The translations under genes were made by a program, and so were the position numbers. Positions 1 through 5,611 of a stretch of DNA of 6,461 bases are shown here, piece by piece (position 1 is the stretch's first letter; each line of letters opens with the position of its first letter). Under the pieces are notes generated by a model. It saw only the letters and a program-made list of their open reading frames with translations, made no database searches and was not told the DNA's origin. This DNA is from a bacterium. GTDB taxonomy: Bacteria; Krumholzibacteriota; Krumholzibacteriia; LZORAL124-64-63. The DNA lies in contig DAOVZQ010000157.1 in the NCBI GenBank assembly GCA_030635025.1, positions 1 to 6,461 on the forward strand, written 5' to 3'.

Positions 1-360
1 ACCAGCGACGTCGCCTTCCTGCTGCTGATCTTCTTCATCGTGATGCCGATGAAGCAGGATGAGATCGGAATCTCCCTGGTGCTGCCCGGCAAGAAGACCG
101 AGCAGACACAGGTCAACATCAAGCAGAGCAACGTGGCGACGATTCGTGTGCACTCGAACGGTGCGCTTACCCTGGACGATGCGTCCATCAGGCTTGAGGA
201 CATCCAGGAAATAGTCCGGCAACGGATACTCGAGAACGATAAGACCGTGGTCATCCTGGAGACCCATCCCGACGCGGATTACGGGTGGATGATCGCGTGC
301 CTGGACGAGGTCAAGATGTCGGGTGCGAGGAAATTCACTCTCAAGACCACCGGATCCTAG
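1..360 (+). CDS. exbD: ExbD/TolR-family biopolymer transport protein, 5' end missing
   Basis: This is the C-terminal 119 residues of an ExbD/TolR-type protein; the start lies before the window, so the frame is open from base 1. ExbD works with ExbB in the inner membrane as a proton-driven motor for TonB or TolA. The window begins inside the single transmembrane helix: residues 3-17 read DVAFLLLIFFIVMPM, and Asp3 matches the essential proton-path aspartate of the family. The periplasmic domain follows, with beta-strand segments at about residues 46-51 and 82-88 and a helix near 95-106. The segment VVILETHPDADYGWM corresponds to the family's usual 'v.i.aD....y..v' region. A second exbD gene starts 15 bases after the TAG stop, so the two are surely co-transcribed, and exbB is expected just upstream. 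Family assignment is firm; ExbD versus TolR is favoured by the TonB gene downstream. Confidence 0.9.
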   Translation, partial: TSDVAFLLLIFFIVMPMKQDEIGISLVLPGKKTEQTQVNIKQSNVATIRVHSNGALTLDDASIRLEDIQEIVRQRILENDKTVVILETHPDADYGWMIACLDEVKMSGARKFTLKTTGS

Positions 361-362
361 GA

Positions 363-368
363 AGGAGG
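363..368 (+). promoter_or_regulatory. Ribosome binding site for the second exbD
   Basis: AGGAGG, a perfect Shine-Dalgarno core, ends 7 bases before the ATG at 376. It fixes the start of the second ExbD and is the strongest ribosome binding site seen in the window. Confidence 0.85.
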
Positions 369-375
369 AAGCGAC

Positions 376-795
376 ATGGCGTTCGAACGTACGACCAAGA
401 AGGAAACCTACATCCCGACTTCCTCCATGGGCGACATCGCCTTCCTGCTGCTGGTCTTCTTCATGGTGACCGTGGTGTTCACCGAGGAGACCGGGCTGGT
501 CGTGAAGCTGCCCCGAGCCGAAGCCGGCGAAGAGGGCATCCAGGACCTGATCAGCAACATCTACATCAACGCCCAGGGGAAGGTCTCCATCGACGACATG
601 ATCGTGAGTCCCGACCAGGTGACGGCCCTCATGTCGCGCAAGGTTGCATCGAACCCGTTCCTGATCGTCGCTTTCAAGACCGACAAGCACACGCCGTACG
701 GCGTGGTCAGCGACGTGATGGAGGGGCTGAAGGAGGCCAACGCGATCAAGGTCTTCTTCAATACGGACATAGAACTACCCGGCGTAGCTTTCTAG
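376..795 (+). CDS. exbD: ExbD/TolR-family biopolymer transport protein, second copy
   Basis: A complete 139-residue ExbD-type protein, which is normal length for the family. A short cytoplasmic N-terminus (1-19, with Lys8-Lys9) is followed by one transmembrane helix at about 20-35, starting GDIAFLLLVFFMVT. Asp20 is the conserved membrane aspartate needed for proton flow. The rest (about 40-139) is the periplasmic domain; the segment around 96-112 (LIVAFKTDKHTPYGVV) resembles the conserved 'D....y..v' region. It lies 15 bases after the first exbD and 10 bases before tonB, so the three form one operon. The two ExbDs differ clearly in their periplasmic parts, so they are old paralogues that may form a mixed complex. 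Tandem exbD genes before tonB are common in FCB-type bacteria. The ATG is supported by AGGAGG 7 bases upstream. Confidence 0.92.
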   Translation: MAFERTTKKETYIPTSSMGDIAFLLLVFFMVTVVFTEETGLVVKLPRAEAGEEGIQDLISNIYINAQGKVSIDDMIVSPDQVTALMSRKVASNPFLIVAFKTDKHTPYGVVSDVMEGLKEANAIKVFFNTDIELPGVAF

Positions 796-805
796 GCAGG
801 TAAGG

Positions 806-1438
806 ATGACGACGGCGACTTACAGAGCCACCTCGGCCAACGACCTATTCAAGGCGCAGTACAACAAGTACATGCGTTGGGCGATGCTGGGCGCTCTGAT
901 CTTCACGATACTGTTCTTCCTGTTCTCACCCAAGTACAAGCCGAAACCGTACAGGATCTACGAGGATGAGATGGAGTTTGTCGATATTCCCGACCAGATC
1001 GACATCCCCGACGTTCCCAAGGAGACGCCCAAGCCCCAGGTCGCCATCGAAGCGGTTCCCGACGAGATGGCGGACGAGGATGTGGACGTGGCGGATTCCC
1101 TGATGGACAACGATGAGATCCTCGATTTCGACATGGGGAATTTCGGCGACGATCTCGGTTTCGAGGTTTCCCAGGACAAGCCCGTCCTGTTGAGTTTCTC
1201 ACAGCCCGAATACCCGGAGATCGCCAGAGCCTCCCATCTCGAGGGTACGGTCCTGGTCAAGGTTCAAGTGGGAACGGACGGCTCGGTGCTGCAGGCCGTG
1301 GTCATCAGGTCCGTCCATCCGACCCTCGACCGAGAGGCCGTCAAGGCCGCGAAGCGGTGCAAGTTCAAACCGGGCATGCAGCGCGGCATTCGGGTCAAGG
1401 CCTGGATGGCGATCCCCTTCGCCTTTACGCTCAACTGA
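806..1438 (+). CDS. tonB: TonB-family energy transducer
   Basis: A 210-residue TonB-type protein, which spans the periplasm and passes proton-motive energy from ExbB/ExbD to outer-membrane receptors. It has a cytoplasmic N-terminus (1-24), one membrane helix (about 25-41, WAMLGALIFTILFFLFS), a linker (42-130) and a TonB C-terminal domain (131-210). The C-terminal marks are YPEIAR at 136-141, LEGTVLVKVQVGTDGSV at 145-161, LDREAVKAAKRCKFKPG at 174-190 and IPFAFTL at 203-209. The linker is strongly acidic: residues 52-125 hold 26 Asp/Glu and only 3 Lys, with few of the Pro-Lys/Pro-Glu runs typical of enterobacterial TonB. The membrane helix has no His, although E. coli TonB needs His20 there. 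The gene starts 10 bases after exbD; AAGG lies directly against the ATG and CAGG lies 5 bases upstream, so the ribosome site is mediocre. A strong terminator follows. Confidence 0.92.
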   Translation: MTTATYRATSANDLFKAQYNKYMRWAMLGALIFTILFFLFSPKYKPKPYRIYEDEMEFVDIPDQIDIPDVPKETPKPQVAIEAVPDEMADEDVDVADSLMDNDEILDFDMGNFGDDLGFEVSQDKPVLLSFSQPEYPEIARASHLEGTVLVKVQVGTDGSVLQAVVIRSVHPTLDREAVKAAKRCKFKPGMQRGIRVKAWMAIPFAFTLN

Positions 1439-1467
1439 TCGCTGCGATCACGCAAGAGTTCTATTTG

Positions 1468-1494
1468 AGGGCGGGGATGCAACCCCGCCCTTTC
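1468..1494 (+). terminator. Intrinsic terminator after tonB
   Basis: AGGGCGGGG pairs perfectly with CCCCGCCCT (1468-1476 with 1483-1491) across a 6-base loop, ATGCAA. The stem is 9 bp, nearly all G-C, and is followed by TTTC. It lies 30 bases after the tonB stop and marks the end of the exbD-exbD-tonB unit. Confidence 0.9.
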
Positions 1495-1511
1495 TTGTGC
1501 GTCTATACCAG

Positions 1512-1549
1512 GCGGGACATCCGGGCCGAGGTCGCCACGGACGTCCCGC
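1512..1549. repeat. Imperfect inverted repeat upstream of the tolC promoter
   Basis: GCGGGAC at 1512-1518 is the exact reverse complement of GTCCCGC at 1543-1549. After one mismatch the pairing continues with TCCG (1520-1523) to CGGA (1538-1541), and GGC/GCC could extend it further inward. No T-run follows, so it does not look like a terminator. It ends 22 bases before the -35 box at 1572, where an upstream regulator site could sit. It may also be a chance product of high GC content. Confidence 0.4.
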
Positions 1550-1571
1550 AGGATCTAACGGAGATTAGCGT

Positions 1572-1600
1572 TTGGCACGAGCGTGGACCTTGAATACAAT
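1572..1600 (+). promoter_or_regulatory. Sigma70-type promoter for the tolC-ABC-GWxTD unit
   Basis: The -35 box TTGGCA (1572-1577) and -10 box TACAAT (1595-1600) are separated by exactly 17 bases. Each box matches the consensus at five of six positions. Transcription would start near 1607 and leave a leader of about 43 bases before the ATG at 1650. The position, between a terminator and the first gene of a new unit, supports the call. Confidence 0.7.
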
Positions 1601-1636
1601 GCGGTCGTACACGCTGCCCTGGCGTCAACTATCTAC

Positions 1637-1642
1637 AAGGAG
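1637..1642 (+). promoter_or_regulatory. Ribosome binding site that sets the tolC-like start
   Basis: AAGGAG at 1638-1643 (within ACAAGGAGTCG) lies 6 bases before the ATG at 1650. It supports this ATG over the in-frame TTG at 1572, which overlaps the promoter -35 box and would place 26 unlikely residues ahead of the signal peptide. Confidence 0.75.
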
Positions 1643-1649
1643 TCGAGGC

Positions 1650-3020
1650 ATGGTTCGCTTGCAAGAAGCTCGTATCGGATCACGGGTTCTGATGTCGGTT
1701 GTGTTTGTCGCCCTGATGATCGGCGCCGGCACCTCGCTGGCCGACTCGTCAGGAGACATGCCGGTTTACGATCTTTCCCAGTGCATTGGCATTGCACTCG
1801 ACGGCAGCCGGTCACTGGCCATCGCCGATCAGAACCAACTTTCCGCCGGGCACGGGGTGCGACTGGCCTACGGCAACTGGCTGCCCGGGCTGAGCCTGTC
1901 GCGCACCTGGCAGAAGAGCGAACGTACGGACTACGACTATCTCAATCCCTTTACGGGTATCGTCGGCGACATAACCGAAATCTCCAAATACAAGGACTAC
2001 TCGGCGAGCAGCGATTTCTACATCTTCAGGGGGTTCCGGAACTTCGGTGATCTGAAGTCCGCCAAGAATACCCTGCGAGCGGCTCAGGCCGACCAGGCCT
2101 ACACGCGGCAACAGGTGATAGAAACCGTCGCTCAGGCGTACATCAACCTTCTGCGCAACGAGCGTCTCCTGGAGGTGTCGACCCAGTCGCAGGATCTCGC
2201 CCAGCGTGAGTTCGACAAGGCCGAGACGTACCATCGCATAGGCAGCGCCGCCCGCAGTGATGTGCTTCAGGCCCAGGTGCGCCTGGGGCAGACACGCCTG
2301 GAAGTGATCCGCGCCCGCAACGGCGAGGAGCAGGCGTTCGCCGACCTGGCCCACGCCATGAACCGCCCCCTGGCCCGTCGCTTCGACGTGGATCGGTCCC
2401 TGCTGGAGGCGGACTTCACGGTCGAGGATCTTGAATCTCTCTTTGACGAGGCAATCACCCAGCGCGCCGACCTGCAGAGCCGTGCCTATACGGTCGAGGC
2501 CCGTGAAGGCGACGTGACCTCCGCCACTTCGGGTTTGTTGCCGTCGCTGCGTCTCTTTGGGCGCTACTCGCGCTACACGAGCGAGACGCGTTACCAGTTC
2601 GGTGGTAACGAGAGCGGTTCCGCGAGTTGGGGTTATTCCGTTGATTGGAATATCTTCGATCGCTTCCAGACCCTGTCGGGGCGATCCCGAGCCAAGGTCC
2701 AGCAGCGCATAGCCGAATATAATCTCGATCAGGCCCAGCTCGATGCCCAACTCGAGGTGCGACGCCTCTTCAACAGCAAGGTGGAGGCGCGCGAGCGCCT
2801 GACCCTGAGCCGCGAAACCATCGCCAACGCCAACGAGGAACTGCGTCTGGCCCAGGAGCGCTTCAAGGTCGGGGCCGGCACCATGCTCGAGCAGATCACC
2901 GCACAGGTGAACGTGGCCACCGCCCTGAGCGACGAGGTCCAGGGCCTGTGCGACTACCTGATCGCTACGCTCCAGCTCGACCGCTCGGTCGGCCGTGCTC
3001 TGGACGGCTTGGGGGAATAA
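1650..3020 (+). CDS. TolC-family outer-membrane efflux/export channel
   Basis: A 456-residue outer-membrane factor of the TolC (OEP) family, whose trimers form the outer-membrane exit duct of tripartite efflux pumps and type I secretion systems. Length is normal. A signal peptide covers residues 1-31: a basic start (R3, R8, R12), a hydrophobic core and the cleavage motif SLA before DSSG. The mature protein begins with the family-type 'YDLSQCIGIAL' segment. Long alpha-helical stretches rich in Ala, Gln, Glu and Arg (roughly 140-235 and 350-440) would form the periplasmic tunnel. The beta-strand segments (near 80-125 and 290-335, rich in Tyr, Phe and Ser) would form the barrel. The two halves show the usual OEP internal duplication; GSAARSDVLQAQVRLG and VGAGTMLEQITAQVNVA are the matching motifs. 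The stop TAA shares its last A with the ATG of the ABC ATPase, so the two are translationally coupled. The substrate is unknown. Confidence 0.93.
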   Translation: MVRLQEARIGSRVLMSVVFVALMIGAGTSLADSSGDMPVYDLSQCIGIALDGSRSLAIADQNQLSAGHGVRLAYGNWLPGLSLSRTWQKSERTDYDYLNPFTGIVGDITEISKYKDYSASSDFYIFRGFRNFGDLKSAKNTLRAAQADQAYTRQQVIETVAQAYINLLRNERLLEVSTQSQDLAQREFDKAETYHRIGSAARSDVLQAQVRLGQTRLEVIRARNGEEQAFADLAHAMNRPLARRFDVDRSLLEADFTVEDLESLFDEAITQRADLQSRAYTVEAREGDVTSATSGLLPSLRLFGRYSRYTSETRYQFGGNESGSASWGYSVDWNIFDRFQTLSGRSRAKVQQRIAEYNLDQAQLDAQLEVRRLFNSKVEARERLTLSRETIANANEELRLAQERFKVGAGTMLEQITAQVNVATALSDEVQGLCDYLIATLQLDRSVGRALDGLGE

Positions 3021-3730
3021 TGAGCGATGTGACCGGAGACGTCCTTATCGAGATCACCAATCTCTCCAAGATCTACCACGTGGGTAACGAAGTGGTGCGC
3101 GCCGTGGACGATGTGACGCTCACGATTCACCGCGGCGAGTACGTGTCGATCATGGGGGCCAGCGGCTCGGGCAAGTCGACGCTCATGAATCTCGTGGGCT
3201 GTCTGGACACGCCTAGCGAGGGGCACTACAGTCTGAACGGCCAGGAAGTGGCCAGTCTGAACGATGACGAATTGGCGGGTATTCGCAATCGGGAGATAGG
3301 ATTCGTCTTTCAGACCTTCAACCTGCTGCCTCGTCTCAGCGCGTCCCAGAACGTTGAGTTGCCCCTGATCTACGGCGGTATCGGGCCCGCCGAACGCCGT
3401 CGTCGCGTGGCGGAGGCCATGGAACAGGTCAGTCTCACGGACCGAGCTACGCATCGCCCCAACGAGATGAGCGGTGGTCAGCGTCAGCGGGTGGCCATCG
3501 CCCGCGCCCTGGTGGGGCAACCATCGTTGTTGCTGGCCGACGAGCCGACTGGTAATCTGGACTCCACGACCAGCGAAGAGATCATGAGCGTGATCGATGC
3601 GCTCCACGGGGACGGGCACACGATCCTGGTCGTGACCCATGAAGAAGACATCGCCGCGCACACCCGGCGTATCATCCGCCTGAAGGACGGCCGCATTGAG
3701 AGCGACCAACCCTGCAATCTCGCTGTTTGA
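3020..3730 (+). CDS. ABC transporter ATP-binding protein, MacB/LolD type
   Basis: A 236-residue ABC ATPase with every catalytic motif: Walker A GASGSGKST at 46-54, Q-loop Gln98 in FVFQTFNLLP, signature MSGGQ at 150-154, Walker B LLLADEP at 170-176, D-loop NLDS at 179-182 and H-loop His207. The 'YHVGNEVVRAVDDVTL' start and the 'LVGCLDTPSEG' stretch after Walker A are typical of the MacB/LolD/FtsE group, which powers mechanotransmission-type transporters (peptide or drug efflux, lipoprotein release). Length fits a stand-alone ATPase subunit. The ATG overlaps the tolC-like stop by one base (TAATG), so translation is probably coupled. Oddly, no FtsX/MacB-type permease or HlyD-type adaptor follows; the next genes encode exported proteins. 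The permease must be elsewhere, or this subunit serves another transporter. An in-frame GTG at 2948 is a less likely start. MacB versus LolD cannot be settled here. Confidence 0.94.
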   Translation: MSDVTGDVLIEITNLSKIYHVGNEVVRAVDDVTLTIHRGEYVSIMGASGSGKSTLMNLVGCLDTPSEGHYSLNGQEVASLNDDELAGIRNREIGFVFQTFNLLPRLSASQNVELPLIYGGIGPAERRRRVAEAMEQVSLTDRATHRPNEMSGGQRQRVAIARALVGQPSLLLADEPTGNLDSTTSEEIMSVIDALHGDGHTILVVTHEEDIAAHTRRIIRLKDGRIESDQPCNLAV

Positions 3731-4961
3731 AATTTTCCATCGCATCCGTATGCCCGGTCTGGTTCTCCTGACCGGGCTTGTCGTTCTGGCCTCGAGTGCA
3801 CAGGCCCAACCCCGGCATGTCGACCGGCTCAGCCTGGACGCCACGGTGGCCACGCGTTTCGAGTCCGACGGCGTCGTGACCGCGGTGGTGCATGTCTCGG
3901 TCCCTCATCGGCATTTGGTATTCAGGCGCGAAGGCGACGTGTTCGCTTCGACACTGCAGGTTTCCGTGGTGGCGGAATCGGACGGCGACCGGATCGGCGG
4001 CGGTTTCGCCGCGGTCCGCGTGACGGCGCCCGATTACGAGACCACGCGTACGGACGAAATCGTACGTTGCGCCGTGGACGTGACGGTCCCCGGATCCGCT
4101 CCGGTGGTCCTGAAACTTAAAGCCATCGTTGTGGGGACCAGTCGCAGTTGGGAAAAGGATCTTCGCTACGATCCCGGTGCAGCCAGCAGCGTCCCCTTCC
4201 ACTTCACCGGTTTTTCCTGGAATCTCGACGGCGCAACCGGACGGGATCGGATCGTCGGGGGAGAGACCGACACGGTCGCCGTGGTGTTGTCCCTGTCCGC
4301 ACATCCCGACCCCCGGGACGGCTCGACGACGGCGGATCTGATCGTGCTGGTGCGCAACAGCCAGGATCAGGAGCGGATACTGAAGTCCATGCGCCTGAGT
4401 TCGGCTGACGGCGACACCTTGATCCGACGACACTCGATCGCCGCCTCGGCTCTGCCCTTTGGGGCCCTCGTGATGACGGCCCGCATCGCGGCGGCCGACG
4501 GTGCGGCGCTCGACCTGACGCCGGGCCGCAATTTCATCAACCTGTCCATACCCTGGGACGACGAGGCGGCCTGGCAACGCCATGTCGGGTGGCTCGAAGC
4601 CATTGCCGACTCCGACACGCGACGTGTTATGACGAACACATCGCCGGCCGGGCGGCGATCGGCCTGGCGCGAAGTCTGGGACTCGCGGATACCGGGGACC
4701 CGTCCCACCGAACACGACCATCTCCTGCGGATCGTCGAAGCGGACGAGCGCTTCGGTCAATTCGGCCGCGGGGCGTTATGCGATCAGGGACGAGTCTACA
4801 TCCAGAACGGCGCTCCGGATCGCATCGAAAACCATGGTCCCGACATGTCCTATCCCGGGACCTGGCAGATCTGGACCTACCGCGAACTCGGCTTGCTCTT
4901 CCGTTTTTATGACGCCTATGGTCTGGGCGATTACCGTCTCTACGACACGGCCCCCTATTGA
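3696..4961 (+). CDS. Exported GWxTD-domain protein with a variant motif
   Basis: A 421-residue exported protein ending in a GWxTD domain, a family of unknown function seen in Bacteroidota and related FCB phyla. The TTG at 3696 is chosen because AAGGA sits 8 bases upstream and because it gives the signal peptide a basic n-region (HRIR at 15-18). The alternative ATG at 3750 has no ribosome site and no basic n-region. The hydrophobic core is about 20-33, with likely cleavage after AQA at 37. Residues 40-270 look beta-rich. The C-terminal domain (about 300-421) shows PGTRPTEHDHLLRIVEADERF, then GALCDQGRVYIQNGAPDRIE, then WQIWTYRELGLLFRFYD. GALCD at 359-363 takes the place of GWxTD: the Gly and Asp remain, Trp and Thr are lost, while the following GRVYI.nG.PD.iE is intact. 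It overlaps the ATPase gene by 35 bases if TTG is right. Role unknown; context points to the cell envelope. Confidence 0.8.
   Translation: MRATNPAISLFEIFHRIRMPGLVLLTGLVVLASSAQAQPRHVDRLSLDATVATRFESDGVVTAVVHVSVPHRHLVFRREGDVFASTLQVSVVAESDGDRIGGGFAAVRVTAPDYETTRTDEIVRCAVDVTVPGSAPVVLKLKAIVVGTSRSWEKDLRYDPGAASSVPFHFTGFSWNLDGATGRDRIVGGETDTVAVVLSLSAHPDPRDGSTTADLIVLVRNSQDQERILKSMRLSSADGDTLIRRHSIAASALPFGALVMTARIAAADGAALDLTPGRNFINLSIPWDDEAAWQRHVGWLEAIADSDTRRVMTNTSPAGRRSAWREVWDSRIPGTRPTEHDHLLRIVEADERFGQFGRGALCDQGRVYIQNGAPDRIENHGPDMSYPGTWQIWTYRELGLLFRFYDAYGLGDYRLYDTAPY
3752..3785 (+). other. GC-rich hairpin at the start of the GWxTD gene
   Basis: GCCCGGTC (3752-3759) pairs perfectly with GACCGGGC (3770-3777) across a 10-base loop, and TTGTCGTT follows. 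It lies 22 bases after the ATPase stop and inside the signal-peptide codons of the next gene. It could be a weak terminator, an attenuator or an mRNA stability element; the broken T-tract argues against a full terminator. Confidence 0.4.
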
Positions 4962-4975
4962 GAAAAGAGGAACCC

Positions 4976-5611
4976 ATGAAGGTGTTTCGTATTGCGATGC
5001 TGATCTGCGCCGTCTGTTGCTTCGCCGCTCCGGTTCTGGCCACATCATCGCGTGTGGCGAGCATGGGCGGCGGCGACGATTATTTCGAGGACGTGAACAA
5101 CGTGTTGCGATGGTATGGGTCGTTGGCTTCGTACGACGGGACGGCGTTATTCGAATTCGGAGCGACCGGAGTGTCCGGTGGGGCCCTGAACCGACGGGCG
5201 GCCTCAATCCTCGCGGAACTGGGGGGCGAAGCCTCATGGGGTGTCGGCGGGTTGTTCCTCTATGGTGACGATCCCGACGAAGTCATCCGGTTGGCCTGGG
5301 GGAAATCCTTCGGCGCCGTGCAAATCGGCCTGCAGTGGCAACTCACCTGGGAGAACGATACCTACTGGCACCATGGCCTGTATGGTCCACTTGATTACGA
5401 GACCATGGATCAGACCTTTGGTCTGGGCGGTCGATTTGAATTGGGGCCACGAACCTACATGGACGCCGCTGTGGACATCGTACAAACCTATCGTGGACTT
5501 TCGGCGGATTCCGGCCCGGACTTCGGCGCGGGTTACAATCACGACACCTTCGGCACCAGAGTCAGATTATTTCACGGCATGTCGGAGCGGACCGCGATCG
5601 TGCCTGTCCTC
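4976..5611 (+). other. GC-rich barrel-like segment belonging to the upstream operon
   Basis: This part shares the base composition of the upstream genes and follows the GWxTD gene at operon spacing, so it belongs to the same genome as positions 1-4961. It carries a signal peptide and then strands typical of outer-membrane barrels, with many Gly, Trp, Tyr and Phe residues. About 212 residues are present. The C-terminal half and the usual terminal aromatic strand are missing, apparently because of the join. No named family is claimed. Confidence 0.6.

Noticed and set aside
285..803. Second plus-strand frame over the exbD genes
   Set aside because: An Arg/Gly/His-rich product with no domain, overlapping two firm ExbD genes in another frame.
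1573..1590. Sigma54 promoter (TGGCACG at 1573)
   Set aside because: The -24 half is good, but the required GC of the -12 element is missing at the right spacing (TGGAC instead of TTGCA). The sigma70 reading fits better.
1572..1649. Extension of the TolC-like gene to a TTG at 1572
   Set aside because: The TTG overlaps the -35 box, lacks a ribosome site and would bury the signal peptide 26 residues inside the protein.
1812..2750. Minus-strand open frame of 312 codons
   Set aside because: Antisense shadow of the TolC-family gene, which is clearly the real coding frame.
2948..3019. Upstream GTG start for the ABC ATPase
   Set aside because: It would overlap the TolC-like gene by 73 bases with residues unlike the family N-terminus; the ATG at 3020 gives the normal length and a coupled TAATG arrangement.
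2954..3853. Minus-strand open frame of 299 codons
   Set aside because: Antisense to the ABC ATPase, whose motifs are all intact on the plus strand.
3672..4760. Long open frame on the minus strand (362 codons)
   Set aside because: It lies antisense to the GWxTD gene in GC-rich DNA and its product has no recognisable domain or membrane pattern. The plus-strand gene has a signal peptide and a known C-terminal domain.
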